A stretch of 64,000 bases of DNA. Origin: Roseicella frigidaeris (lineage in GTDB: Bacteria > Pseudomonadota > Alphaproteobacteria > Acetobacterales > Acetobacteraceae). A program made the position numbers and the translations under genes. The stretch lies in assembly GCF_003258945.1 (NCBI RefSeq), contig NZ_QLIX01000004.1, positions 284,070 through 348,069 on the forward strand, read 5' to 3'. Positions 1 to 8,607 of the stretch are shown piece after piece; within the stretch, counting starts at the first letter, position 1, and each line of letters begins with the position of its first letter. Below the pieces are notes generated by a model. It ran no database searches. It was not told the DNA's origin and worked only from the letters and a program-made list of their open reading frames with translations.

Positions 1-1
1 C

Positions 2-760
2 TGGCTCTGGGGGCCAGACGTGCTCGGCGCCTACCAGCTCGCGGCGCGCATCTTCGAATCCGTCGGCTCCACGCTGCTCGCGCCCGCCTCGAAGCTCTTC
101 TTCGTCACCTACACGCGGGTGCAGGGCAACGCGGCGCAGCTGCGCACGAATTTCCTCCGCAGCCTCGAAGGGCTCGCCTTCGTCGCCTTCCCGGCTTTCG
201 CCGGCCTGGCCGCCGTCGGCCCGCAGGCGGTGCACGTGCTCTTCGGCAAGACCTGGGGCCAGAGCGAGTTGCTGCTGCAGCTTCTCTCCCTCGGCGGCAT
301 CCCGCTTGCGCTCAACGTCATGGCGGGCACCGCCATCTCGGCCACGGGCCGCGCCAAGCTCTATCTCGTCATCGAGATGGTGGCCGCGGCGGCCGGCGCC
401 GTGTTGCTGGGGGCCATGGCCACCTTCGGCATCCTCGGCATCGCCCTTGCCCTGCTGGTGCGGGAGTCGCTCGTGGCGGCGACCTATGCGGTGCTGCTGC
501 GCGCCTGCCTTGGCATCCGCATCCGGAGCTTCGTCGGCGCCATCGCGCAATGTCTCCTGGTGTCGCTGGCGATGGGCGGCTTCGTGCTGCTCTGCCTCGA
601 CAAGGTGGTGCCCACGATGCCCGCGCCGCTCCTGCTTGCTGTTGGCGTGGCACTTGGGGCAGTCTTCTATGGGGCGATCATGTCAGCGACGCGTTGGCAG
701 CAGATCAGCCAGGCGGTCACGACCCTTCGGGGCGGCAGGACCGCCTTCCCGGTGGAATGA
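2..760 (+). CDS. Polysaccharide (Wzx-type) flippase, 5' truncated by window edge
   Basis: This is the C-terminal part (about 252 residues) of an integral membrane protein. The frame is open to the first base of the window, so the start lies upstream; the GTG at 20 is only an internal codon. Hydrophobic segments alternate with short loops, and the stretch beginning LGAYQLAARIFESVG and the FVTYTR region are typical of the oligosaccharide flippase/MATE-like family that moves lipid-linked sugar repeat units across the inner membrane. It sits directly upstream of glycosyltransferase genes on the same strand, which fits a role in exporting a surface polysaccharide. The substrate cannot be told from sequence. 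Confidence 0.8.
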   Translation, partial: WLWGPDVLGAYQLAARIFESVGSTLLAPASKLFFVTYTRVQGNAAQLRTNFLRSLEGLAFVAFPAFAGLAAVGPQAVHVLFGKTWGQSELLLQLLSLGGIPLALNVMAGTAISATGRAKLYLVIEMVAAAAGAVLLGAMATFGILGIALALLVRESLVAATYAVLLRACLGIRIRSFVGAIAQCLLVSLAMGGFVLLCLDKVVPTMPAPLLLAVGVALGAVFYGAIMSATRWQQISQAVTTLRGGRTAFPVE

Positions 761-849
761 CGAGGCGCTTGTGGCCAGGGCGCACGCCGAGGGAAGAAAT
801 GACCCGCAAAGAGGTCGGCCGGCAATGTCCGCTTCGAGGGGAATGGTGA

Positions 850-1578
850 ATGAACTCTGAAAACCAGGCCGGACAGCTTGAGCAGATCCCGCGACAGATC
901 CATTATTGCTGGTATGGCGGCGCGCCGCTCAGCAGCCTCAGCCAGCGCTGCCTGCAGACTTGGCGTGACGTCATGCCCAGCTACGAGATCCGCCGCTGGG
1001 ACGAGAATGCGCTCGACCTGCGCAGCCCCTATGTGACGGCGGCCTACAAGCTCAAGAAATTCGCCTTCGTCGCGGACTATATGCGGCTGCGGATCCTCTA
1101 CGACGTTGGCGGCATCTATCTCGACACCGACATCGAGGCGGTCCGCCCGATGGACGATCTTCTGCCGCTGTCGCTCTTCTTCGGCCTGCAGTCGCCGGGC
1201 AGCGTCGGCGTCAGCGTGATCGGTGGCGCCAAGGGGCATCCCTTCCTCCGCCAGATGATGGATGCGCTGGACAAGGAAGCGCTGACCGGGAAGCTCACCT
1301 TCCAGCCCCTGCCGGAGCTGGTGACCGAGCTGGTCGCGTCACATGGCCACCAGGACCTGAATATATTCCCCGAGGATTATTTCTACCCCTACAACCCCTA
1401 TAGCGAGGTGACGCTCCGCAAGAAGCCGCTGCAGTGCAACATCTCGGCCCAGACCTACTGCGTCCATCACTGGGAAGGCACCTGGCTCGGCGACATGTCG
1501 CTGCGCATGATGGTTGGGCTGCGGCTGAAGAATGCCCTGCGGAAAGCCAGCTTGCGGTTCCAGCATCTCGGCGCCTGA
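850..1578 (+). CDS. GT32-type glycosyltransferase (DXD sugar-binding family), copy 1
   Basis: The 242-residue protein begins with the family signature IPRQIHYCWYGG (about residues 13-24) and carries FVADYMRLRILYDVGGIYLD followed by the catalytic DTD at 92-94, the metal/sugar-nucleotide binding motif of the Och1/GT32-like family. No signal peptide or membrane segment is seen, so it probably acts on the cytoplasmic face on a lipid-linked acceptor. The start at 850 follows a purine-rich stretch (GGGGAA) 8-12 bases upstream. It lies 89 bp behind the flippase gene. A close paralogue follows at 1977. The sugar and acceptor are unknown. Confidence 0.85.
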   Translation: MNSENQAGQLEQIPRQIHYCWYGGAPLSSLSQRCLQTWRDVMPSYEIRRWDENALDLRSPYVTAAYKLKKFAFVADYMRLRILYDVGGIYLDTDIEAVRPMDDLLPLSLFFGLQSPGSVGVSVIGGAKGHPFLRQMMDALDKEALTGKLTFQPLPELVTELVASHGHQDLNIFPEDYFYPYNPYSEVTLRKKPLQCNISAQTYCVHHWEGTWLGDMSLRMMVGLRLKNALRKASLRFQHLGA

Positions 1579-1833
1579 GACGGGCCACGGTTCGTGCCGC
1601 CCCGCAAAAGGAGGGGTGGCACAGGTCAGGCCGCAGCCGGGTCGACCGGCTGACGGGGACCTTGGGTCCGATTTCAAAACCTCTCGCAGCGATGAAGACC
1701 CGACAGGCGATGCTCACCGCCTGGTGTCTTCGCAAAAGGCACCGATTCCCACCCAATATGCCTTCATAACGGTAAGCCGGGCCTCGCATCGAGCGTCCTG
1801 AGTGGGAAAGATTCGGGAAAGATATTTTGCCGA

Positions 1834-1929
1834 ATATGTAACGTACATATGAGATCGGTACGCACAAGTTTAGATGCGCACGTCGCAGCAAAACCTATAA
1901 TGGTGGATATGCGGGACATATCATCGATG
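1834..1929. promoter_or_regulatory. AT-rich palindrome cluster upstream of second GT32 gene
   Basis: The 398-bp gap 1579-1976 has no convincing gene. Its distal half is AT-rich against a very GC-rich background and contains three inverted repeats within 96 bp: ATATGTA-acg-TACATAT (1834-1850), GATATG-cggga-CATATC (1906-1922) and CATCGATG (1922-1929). A TATAAT hexamer lies at 1895-1900 without a good -35. This arrangement looks like promoter plus operator sites for the gene starting at 1977. The binding protein is unknown. The proximal half (1579-1790) shows nothing recognisable. Confidence 0.5.
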
Positions 1930-1976
1930 TGTGCGAGAGCGGGACGATTGGCTGATGCTTCGGGAGGAAAGGGTGG

Positions 1977-2714
1977 ATGACACACGATAGCGGCATCCCG
2001 AAGGTCATTCATTACTGCTGGTTCGGCAGCTCGCCGATCAGCGAGCTCAGCCGTCATTGCCTCGAGACTTGGCATGCCGTCATGCCCGACTACACAGTCG
2101 AGGCCTGGACGGAGGCACGCCTGGACCGGTCGATCCCCTATGTCGACATGGCCTATCGGCAGCGGAAATTCGCCTTCGTGGCGGATTACGTCCGCCTGAA
2201 GGTGCTGTACGAGCATGGCGGCATCTATCTCGACACCGATGTCGAGGCGCTGAAGCCGTTCGACCAGCTCCTGGGCTCGCGCTTCTTCATCGGCCTGCAG
2301 CTGCCGAACAGCGTCGGGGCCGGCGTCATCGGCGCGGTGAAGGGCCATCCCTTCCTGAAGGCCGCCCTCGAGCAACTCGACGCCGAGGCGGCCTCCGGCA
2401 CGCTCAGCTTCGAGCCCTTGCCGGAGATGGTGACGCGCCTGCTTGCCTCGCGGCAGTTCGACGACGCGCTGGTGCTGCCGGAGGATTATTTCTACCCGTA
2501 CAACCCCTACAGCTCGACGGTGCTGAAGCAGAAGCCGTTGCAATCGAACATCTCGCCACGGACCCTCTGCATCCATCACTGGGAAGGCACCTGGCTCGGC
2601 GACATGTCGCTGCGCATGATGCTGCGCCTCCGGCTGAAGCAGGCCTTGCAGAAGCTGCGGCCGATGCGATTGAGCCGGCCGCCCCTGCCGCGCCCGCGCA
2701 CCCACCGCGCCTGA
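1977..2714 (+). CDS. GT32-type glycosyltransferase (DXD sugar-binding family), copy 2
   Basis: This 245-residue paralogue of the 850-1578 product has IPKVIHYCWFG at residues 7-17, the FAFVADYVRLKVLY block, and DTD at 86-88. Near-identical segments shared with copy 1 (EDYFYPYNPY; HHWEGTWLGDMSLRMM) point to tandem duplication followed by divergence in the acceptor-facing parts. AGGAAAGG about 6-13 bases before the ATG supports the start. Unlike copy 1 it has its own AT-rich upstream region, so it may be regulated separately. The basic, proline-rich C-terminus (PPLPRPRTHR) is specific to this copy. Confidence 0.85.
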   Translation: MTHDSGIPKVIHYCWFGSSPISELSRHCLETWHAVMPDYTVEAWTEARLDRSIPYVDMAYRQRKFAFVADYVRLKVLYEHGGIYLDTDVEALKPFDQLLGSRFFIGLQLPNSVGAGVIGAVKGHPFLKAALEQLDAEAASGTLSFEPLPEMVTRLLASRQFDDALVLPEDYFYPYNPYSSTVLKQKPLQSNISPRTLCIHHWEGTWLGDMSLRMMLRLRLKQALQKLRPMRLSRPPLPRPRTHRA

Positions 2715-2844
2715 TCGCAGAAGCCCGTCCGCAGCCGCCACATCGCGATATCTCCCGCACCCATCGTGAAGGCCACTGAAGGAAGGGCAGCGATATGTCC
2801 TGGACGACGCCACCGGCCGGCGCCCCCCTGATGGCGCGCTCGGC

Positions 2845-4422
2845 ATGAGCCTGCCCACCGCGCCGCTCGCCGGCGATACCATGGCCGCCCATCCGGCGCC
2901 CGGTCTCGCCGCCACGCCCACCGAACTCATCCTCCTCGCCCCATCCGACCGCATGCGCGCCTGGCTGCCGCGTCTCGCCGAGGCCCTCGGGCACAGGCTC
3001 GCGGTGCCGGTCCGCCTGATGCGGGCACCGCTGCCGGCCGAGCCGCCCCTGCCCTCCGAAGGCATCGAGCGCCGCCTCTTCGGCAGCACCGGGCAGGACC
3101 TCGCCGCCTGGCTGCCCTCGGCGGCGCTGCCCTCGGCCGAGGGCATAGACCCGGCCACGGCCTTGATCGTCAACGCCACCGGACAGGACCCGAAAACCCT
3201 GCCGGCCGGTCTGCGCGCGGCCCGCATCCTCTCGCCGCTCTATCACGGGCGCTTCGAGATCGGCGGCCTCGCCGCGCCGCTGCTGGCCGGCGAGGCGCCG
3301 CATCTCGGCGTGCTGCTCGGCACGGCCGAGGCAAGCCGGCTGTTGCAGGGCGCCCGGCTCGCCGTGCCGCAACGCGACACGCTGGGGCACGCGCTGGACA
3401 GCATCCTCGGCCGCGCCGTCACCCTGCTCCGCCTCGCCGCGGAGCATCTGCTGACCGGCCGCCCGCTGCCCGAGCCGGCGCCGCTGCCGGCCGCGGACAC
3501 GGCCTTGCCGGGTCTCGGCTACTGGCCCCGCCGCCTCGCCTCCGCCACCCTGCCCAAGATCGGCCGGCAATTCACCAAGCCGCTGTTGCGCTACGAGGAC
3601 TGGTGCTTCGGCTATCGCCGCCAGCAGGGCACGGGCTCGCCGCTCGACCTCTCGCTCGATGCCGCGAGCTTCCGCATCCTCGAATCCAGCCCGGACCGCT
3701 TCTATGCCGATCCGGTGCTCTTCTCCCATGCCGGCGTGACGGCGATCTTCTTCGAGGATTACGACTACGCGACCCATCGCGGCCGGATCAGCCATGTCGT
3801 GCTCGATGCCGAGGGCAACCCCAGCGCCCCGGCCGAGACGCTGACCCTGCCCTATCACCTCTCCTACCCCTTCGTCTTCCAGGTCGGGGAGACGGTGCTG
3901 ATGATCCCGGAATCCAGCGAGAACCGCACCGTCCAGCTCTGGGAGGCGGAGCGCTTCCCCGATCGCTGGCGCCTGCGCACGGTCCTGCTCGAGGATATCG
4001 AGGCCGCCGACACCACCCTGCATTTCGATCGGCGCACCGGGCTGTGGTGGATGTTCGCGGCCGTGACCGAGTTCGGCAGCTGCTCGCACGACACCCTCTC
4101 GCTCTTCAGCAGCGAGCGGCTGGAGGGGCCCTGGACGCCGCATCCCGGCAACCCGGTGAAATTCGACCCCGGCACCGCCCGGCCCGCCGGGCCGCTGGTC
4201 GAATGGGAGGGACGGCTCTTCCGCCCCGCGCAGGACTGCACCGCTTCCTATGGCGCCGGCCTGGTCTGGTGCGAGATCGAGGAGTTGTCGCGCGAACGCT
4301 TCCGGGAACGGGTGGTGGCGCGTCATGGGGCGCCGCCCGGCTATACGGGGGTGCACACCTATGGCCGCGGCGGCGGCTTCGAGGTGGCGGACTTCAAGCG
4401 CAACCGCCGGCGCCGCGGCTGA
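2845..4422 (+). CDS. GINT1-like beta-propeller protein with degenerate formyltransferase-like N-terminus
   Basis: This 525-residue soluble protein has two parts. Residues about 15-220 resemble a worn formyltransferase fold (VNATGQDPKTLPAGLRAAR, then SPLYHG). Residues about 245-525 match the style of the N-terminal domain of glucosamine inositolphosphorylceramide transferase 1, a GH43-like five-bladed propeller: FYADPVLF, HLSYPFVF, IPESSENRTVQLWE, WWMFAAVTE and RLFRPAQDC recur at blade intervals. In bacteria such proteins occur in glycan loci but their reaction is not established. The gene follows GT32 copy 2 by 130 bp on the same strand, so it probably belongs to the same sugar-decoration pathway. 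Confidence 0.65.
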   Translation: MSLPTAPLAGDTMAAHPAPGLAATPTELILLAPSDRMRAWLPRLAEALGHRLAVPVRLMRAPLPAEPPLPSEGIERRLFGSTGQDLAAWLPSAALPSAEGIDPATALIVNATGQDPKTLPAGLRAARILSPLYHGRFEIGGLAAPLLAGEAPHLGVLLGTAEASRLLQGARLAVPQRDTLGHALDSILGRAVTLLRLAAEHLLTGRPLPEPAPLPAADTALPGLGYWPRRLASATLPKIGRQFTKPLLRYEDWCFGYRRQQGTGSPLDLSLDAASFRILESSPDRFYADPVLFSHAGVTAIFFEDYDYATHRGRISHVVLDAEGNPSAPAETLTLPYHLSYPFVFQVGETVLMIPESSENRTVQLWEAERFPDRWRLRTVLLEDIEAADTTLHFDRRTGLWWMFAAVTEFGSCSHDTLSLFSSERLEGPWTPHPGNPVKFDPGTARPAGPLVEWEGRLFRPAQDCTASYGAGLVWCEIEELSRERFRERVVARHGAPPGYTGVHTYGRGGGFEVADFKRNRRRRG

Positions 4423-4427
4423 AAGCG

Positions 4428-4461
4428 GCCGGGCCGCCGCCGGAGGAGCAGGCGGCCCGGC
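4428..4461. terminator. Bidirectional stem-loop between convergent genes
   Basis: GCCGGGCCGCC (4428-4438) pairs with GGCGGCCCGGC (4451-4461) around a 12-nt loop, in the 46-bp gap between the convergent GINT1-like and NifU-like genes. There is no T-run on either side, so it may act with Rho or simply block read-through. Confidence 0.55.
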
Positions 4462-4468
4462 GCGGCCC

Positions 4469-5029
4469 TCAGGCCTCGACCTGCTCCACCGCCACCACCT
4501 CCGGCACATAGTGCCGGAGCATGTTCTCCACGCCATGCTTCAGCGTGGCGCGGGAGGAGGGGCAGCCCGAGCAGGCGCCCTGGAGGTGCAGGCGCACGAT
4601 GCCGTCGCGGAAGCCGCGGAACACGATGTCGCCGCCATCGCCGGCGACGGCGGGGCGGACGCGGGTGTCGAGCAATTCCTTGATCTGCTCCACGACCTCG
4701 GCATCCACCGGGTCGTAGTCACCCTCGCCATCCTCCTCCGCGGCCTCGATCACCGGCTGGCCGGAGACGAAATGGTCCACCAGGGCGGCGAGCACCTGCG
4801 CCTTCAGCGCGCCCCAGCCCTGTTCGCCATCCTCGGTCACGGTGACGAAATCGGTCCCGAGGAAGACCCGCGCCACGCCCGGCAGGGCGAAGAGGCGGGC
4901 CGCGAGCGGGCTGCGCAGCGCCGCCTCGGCCGAGGCGAAATCGGCGGTGCCGCGATCGCCCATCACCTCACGGCCCGGCAGGAATTTCAGCGTCGCGGGG
5001 TTCGGGGTGCCTTCGGTCTCGATGAACAT
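4469..5029 (-). CDS. NifU-family Fe-S scaffold/carrier protein (NFU N- and C-domains)
   Basis: The 186-residue protein starts with the NFU N-terminal domain (MFIETEGTPNPATLKFLPG) and ends with a NifU C-terminal domain whose cluster-binding CxxC is C153-SG-C156. Such proteins assemble or carry Fe-S clusters to client apoproteins in the cytoplasm and help repair under oxidative stress. The length and two-domain layout match the usual alphaproteobacterial and mitochondrial NFU1 form. The acidic linker at 96-110 separates the domains. It stands alone on its strand; the next minus gene upstream ends 125 bp away. Confidence 0.92.
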   Translation of the reverse strand: MFIETEGTPNPATLKFLPGREVMGDRGTADFASAEAALRSPLAARLFALPGVARVFLGTDFVTVTEDGEQGWGALKAQVLAALVDHFVSGQPVIEAAEEDGEGDYDPVDAEVVEQIKELLDTRVRPAVAGDGGDIVFRGFRDGIVRLHLQGACSGCPSSRATLKHGVENMLRHYVPEVVAVEQVEA

Positions 5030-5154
5030 GCGTTGGATCCTGGCGTCGGTATTTCCAGAGCAAATTGGTCGGGTTCCCCCCGGGGCGCAAGGCGGCGGGC
5101 ATGCAACGGGTGCGTTGCCCGCATGCGATCCCGCGGCGGTGCTGCGGCCCGGCC

Positions 5155-5655
5155 TCAGGTCACGCGCTCGAGCTCCTTATCGTCCAGCCCGCCGGGCACG
5201 ATGGTCAGCGGCACCCGCACCCGGCTGGCATAGCGGCCAATGAGCGCCGAGATCAGCGGCCCCGGCCCGCTGCCGGTCGGCGCCGAGGCCAGGACCAGGA
5301 TGGAGATGCGCGGGTCCTCCTCCAGCAGGGCGATCAGCTCGTCGCGCGGGTCGCCCTCGCGGATCAGGACGATGGGCAGGCCGCCGGTGATCTCCTGCAC
5401 CTGGGCGCCGAGGCCGGAGAGCAGCTTCTCCGCCTCCTCCCGCCGCTCCTCGGCCATCAGCACGCCGACCCCGGCCCATTCGATCATGCCGACCGGCTCC
5501 AGCACCCGCAGCAGCGCCACCCGCCCGCCGCCGTTGCGGGCGCGCAGGCAGGCGTAGCGGAGCGCCACCTCCCGTTCCTCGCTGTCGTCCACGACGACCA
5601 GGAACACCCGGTCCCGCTTGGCGGTCGCCGCCTTCTCCGCTGCGGTCTCGCCCAT
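5155..5655 (-). CDS. Universal stress protein (UspA family)
   Basis: This 166-residue single Usp domain contains RVFLVVVDDSEEREVALRYA near the N-terminus and ends with a C-terminal segment (SALIGRYASRVRVPLTIVPG) typical of the nucleotide-binding loop and last strand of Usp proteins. I chose the ATG at 5655 because it overlaps the stop of the upstream TIGR02186 gene in an ATGA arrangement; an upstream in-frame start would lie deeper inside that gene. It is the last gene of a three-gene operon with a TauE-type exporter, suggesting a stress role linked to sulfur-compound export. Confidence 0.85.
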   Translation of the reverse strand: MGETAAEKAATAKRDRVFLVVVDDSEEREVALRYACLRARNGGGRVALLRVLEPVGMIEWAGVGVLMAEERREEAEKLLSGLGAQVQEITGGLPIVLIREGDPRDELIALLEEDPRISILVLASAPTGSGPGPLISALIGRYASRVRVPLTIVPGGLDDKELERVT

Positions 5656-6401
5656 CAGCCCCTCCGGAACAGCACGCTGCCGAGCCACCCGGCCAGGGCG
5701 GCGACGGCGATGCAGGCGAGACCGTAGAGCAAGGGCTGGACCTGCGCGACGGTCGCGATGCGGTCCGCCGTGCCGACCCGGTCGACCCGGAACAGCAGAT
5801 CCTCCCGCGCGATGATCTGGCGGGAGCGGACGAGCAGCACCTCCACCCGGTAATCCCCGGTCGGGACCTCGGCCGGCAGCGGCAGCCGGACGAAGAAGAG
5901 CCGGCTGCCGGCGATCTCGATCGGCGCGCTGTCCTCGATCCAGAGGCCGGAATCGCGCTCGAGCTCCAGCAGCGCCCGGCGGAAGGCCGGGGAGCGGGCG
6001 CCGGTGCTGGCGAGCGGCAGGGCATCCAGCCCGAGGGCGTGCCGCTGCCGCTGCTCCTCCGGCAGGATCTGCCAGGCCGGCCGCGTGCCGGCGAGCACGT
6101 AATAGCCGGGGACGCCGGCGAAACGGGCCGAGGGCCCGTTGACCCAGACCAGGCCGGCGACCGCGACCTTCCGCCGCACCACCACCGGCCGCGTCGGGCC
6201 GCGCGCGACGATGATCACCTCGTCGCCGCCGGGCCCGATGGGCTGCTCGGTGCTGCCGAAGACGACGAGGGAGGCGCCGGTGAAGCCGGTGGTCACCTCG
6301 ATATCGGTGCGCGAGAGGGCCGCCACCAGCGGCTGGTCCTGCGCCCGGGCCGCGACGCCGAGCAGAAGCGGCAGCAGCACCGCCAGGAGGCGGCGGATCA
6401 C
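5655..6401 (-). CDS. TIGR02186-type membrane-anchored protein
   Basis: The 248-residue protein has a signal peptide (VIRRLLAVLLPLLLGVAARA, cut before QDQP), an extracytoplasmic beta-rich body, and one C-terminal transmembrane helix (about residues 222-243, LLYGLACIAVAALAGWLGSV). This layout and the phrase TDIEVTTGFTGASLVVFG match the alphaproteobacterial family TIGR02186, whose function is unknown but which is habitually coupled to TauE/SafE exporters. The start is a GTG that overlaps the exporter stop codon (GTGA), and the stop overlaps the next gene by ATGA. The protein probably acts in the periplasm as a partner of the exporter. Confidence 0.8.
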   Translation of the reverse strand: MIRRLLAVLLPLLLGVAARAQDQPLVAALSRTDIEVTTGFTGASLVVFGSTEQPIGPGGDEVIIVARGPTRPVVVRRKVAVAGLVWVNGPSARFAGVPGYYVLAGTRPAWQILPEEQRQRHALGLDALPLASTGARSPAFRRALLELERDSGLWIEDSAPIEIAGSRLFFVRLPLPAEVPTGDYRVEVLLVRSRQIIAREDLLFRVDRVGTADRIATVAQVQPLLYGLACIAVAALAGWLGSVLFRRG

Positions 6402-7306
6402 AGCGCCGGGCCCGCGCTGAACAGGTTCTGCGGCGGCCGCAGCAACCCCCAGAGCAGGCTCATGGCCACGCCGAGGACGAGCAGGCCGAGCAGCGCCCGC
6501 GTCTCCTCGCCCCGCAGCCGCGTGCCCATGGAGGCGCCGAACTGCGCCCCGGCCACGCCGCCGACCAGCAGCAGCAGGGTCAGCAGCACATCCACCGTGC
6601 CGAGTTGCACCGCCGCCAGCAGGGTCACGTTGGCGGCGACGAAGACCACCTGGAAGAGCGAGGTGCCGATTACGACCGAGGTCGGCATGCCGAGCAGGTA
6701 GATCATCGCCGGCACCAGCATGAAGCCGCCGCCCACCCCCATCACCGCCGAGAGCAGGCCGATGCCGGCGCCGATCAGGAAGGGCGGGATGACGGAGATG
6801 TAGAGCCGCGACTTGCGGAAGCGGGTCTTCAGCGGCAGCCCGTGCATCCAGGTATGGGCGTGCAGCTTGCGCCGCGTGGCGCTGCGGCGGCGGCGGATCG
6901 CCCGCACGCTCTCCATCACCATCAGGCCGCCGACCGTGCCCAGCACCACCACATAGAACACGGAGACGGCGAGATCGACCTGGCCGATGCGGCGCAGCAG
7001 GGCGAAGAGCTGGACACCCAGCACCGAGCCGGTGAAGCCGCCGGCCAGCAGCACCCCGCCCATCTTGGCATCGACATTGCCGCGCCGCCATTGCGCGATG
7101 AGGCCGGAGACCGAGGCGCCGATCGTCTGGTTGGCGCCGGAGGCGACGGCGACCGGCGAGGGCACGCCGATGAGCAGCAGCAGCGGCGTCAGCAGGAAGC
7201 CGCCGCCGACGCCGAACAGCCCGGAAAGCCAGCCGACGCCGAAGCCGATGGCCATGAGAAGGAAGGCATCCACCGACATCTCGGCGATCGGCAGATAGAC
7301 CTGCAT
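6398..7306 (-). CDS. TauE/SafE (TSUP) family sulfite/organosulfonate exporter
   Basis: The 302-residue integral membrane protein has the duplicated TSUP pattern: GVGWLSGLFGVGGGFLLTP in the first half and GLLSAVMGVGGGFMLVPAM in the second, each a glycine-rich re-entrant motif, with about eight hydrophobic helices. Family members export sulfite, sulfoacetate or related anions. A basic cytoplasmic loop (RRRRSATRRKLHAH) lies between the halves. It is the first gene of an operon with a TIGR02186 protein and a Usp, both overlapping by 4 bp. Substrate is an inference from the family. Confidence 0.85.
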   Translation of the reverse strand: MQVYLPIAEMSVDAFLLMAIGFGVGWLSGLFGVGGGFLLTPLLLLIGVPSPVAVASGANQTIGASVSGLIAQWRRGNVDAKMGGVLLAGGFTGSVLGVQLFALLRRIGQVDLAVSVFYVVVLGTVGGLMVMESVRAIRRRRSATRRKLHAHTWMHGLPLKTRFRKSRLYISVIPPFLIGAGIGLLSAVMGVGGGFMLVPAMIYLLGMPTSVVIGTSLFQVVFVAANVTLLAAVQLGTVDVLLTLLLLVGGVAGAQFGASMGTRLRGEETRALLGLLVLGVAMSLLWGLLRPPQNLFSAGPAL

Positions 7307-7508
7307 CGCATGTTCCGGATCAGCAGCGGGGCGGGCTCAGCCGGGGTTTGGACCGGGCCAGCGGCAGGGGCAAGGCCGAAATCGCCCCACCGGTGCAGTC
7401 CGGCCACAGCGTGGCGTGCAGGCCATGGCAAAGACTCAAGGGCGGCGGCAGCAAACCCCGGCGTGGCACCTGCGTTCTCCGCCGGCATCACAACCGGAGG
7501 TCGCCAGC

Positions 7509-8423
7509 ATGCCCAGCCCAGCAACTACCACCGCCGGCTACGGCACTGGCGTGCCGGACGGCACCCCGCCCCTGCCGAGCCGCATCTCCTGGGGCGCGGT
7601 CTTCGCCGGCGGCGTGGTCGCCGTCGCCGTTGCGACGATGCTGAACATCCTCGGCGTCGCCATCGGCGCGAGCGCCGTGGATGCCAGCGCTGGCAGCACG
7701 CCGGGCGCCTCCAGCTTCGGCATCGGCGCGGGCATCTGGCTGCTGGTCGCCAACCTCATCGGCCTCGCCACCGGCGGCTATGTCGCGGCACGGCTCTCGG
7801 GCTCGGCGGATGTGACGGACAGCGTGCTGCACGGCCTCTCGGTCTGGGCGATCGGCTTCCTGCTCTCGGCGGTCCTGCTCGGCAACGTCATCGCCGGCGC
7901 GGCGAGCACCACGGTCCAGGGCGCCTCCTCCGCGCTGGGCGGCCTGATGCAGGGCGCCGGCAATGCCGCCTCCTCGGCGGCCGGCCCGATCAGCCAGGCG
8001 GCGCAGCGGGTGGATCCGAAGCAGCTCGTCGACCGCGCCCAGAACGCGCTGCGCACCGGCGGCGATCCGGCGCAGATGACCAGCGACCAGCGCAACGCCG
8101 AGATCGCGCAGCTGCTGACCCGCCGGGTGAGCAACGGCAATCTCGACCAGGGCGACCGCGACCGCCTCAGCCGGCTGGTGGCCACCGAGTACAACATCCC
8201 GCCCGAGGAGGCCTCGCGCCGCCTGCAGCAGGTGGAGACCCAGGCCAACCAGGCCCTGCAGGAGGCCGAGACCCGCGCCCGCGAGGCGGCGGATGCGGCC
8301 GCCACGGCCGGCGCGGTCGCCGCCTACTGGATCTTCGCGGCCATGCTGCTCGGCGCCGTCGCCGCGGTGCTGGGCGCCCGGGTCGGCACCCGCAATGCGG
8401 CGGCGGTCCGCCGCTACGCCTGA
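7509..8423 (+). CDS. Conserved membrane protein with central coiled/Ala-rich region, function unknown
   Basis: The 304-residue protein has hydrophobic segments near residues 24-48, 75-95 and 112-135, then a long hydrophilic Ala/Gln/Glu-rich stretch (about 150-265, probably helical or coiled) and a final helix at about 268-292. The start at 7509 is fixed by CCGGAGGT 9-15 bases upstream. Similar proteins in Acetobacteraceae are sometimes labelled 'PhnA-like', without functional evidence. It is divergent from the TauE operon across a 202-bp gap in which I see no clear promoter motif. Confidence 0.7.
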   Translation: MPSPATTTAGYGTGVPDGTPPLPSRISWGAVFAGGVVAVAVATMLNILGVAIGASAVDASAGSTPGASSFGIGAGIWLLVANLIGLATGGYVAARLSGSADVTDSVLHGLSVWAIGFLLSAVLLGNVIAGAASTTVQGASSALGGLMQGAGNAASSAAGPISQAAQRVDPKQLVDRAQNALRTGGDPAQMTSDQRNAEIAQLLTRRVSNGNLDQGDRDRLSRLVATEYNIPPEEASRRLQQVETQANQALQEAETRAREAADAAATAGAVAAYWIFAAMLLGAVAAVLGARVGTRNAAAVRRYA

Positions 8424-8607
8424 TGGCCTGACCGCCGCGGTCGTGGGACGGTCCCGCGCCGCGGCGGAAGGGGCAGTCTCGCCTGGGCGGCGCGATGGGC
8501 GGGGCCGGCGATCCGGCCCCGCCCGGGCGTCGGAATACGGGCCCCGGAGAGGGCCGAACCGGGGCCGCGCGGCAGCGTTGCTCCGCGGCAGCTTCGGAGA
8601 CAGGCCC

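Noticed and set aside
2404..4536. Very long minus-strand open frame opposite the GINT1-like gene
   Set aside because: Arg/Ala/Gln-rich composition with no family features; typical antisense frame of GC-rich DNA. The plus-strand gene has clear motifs.
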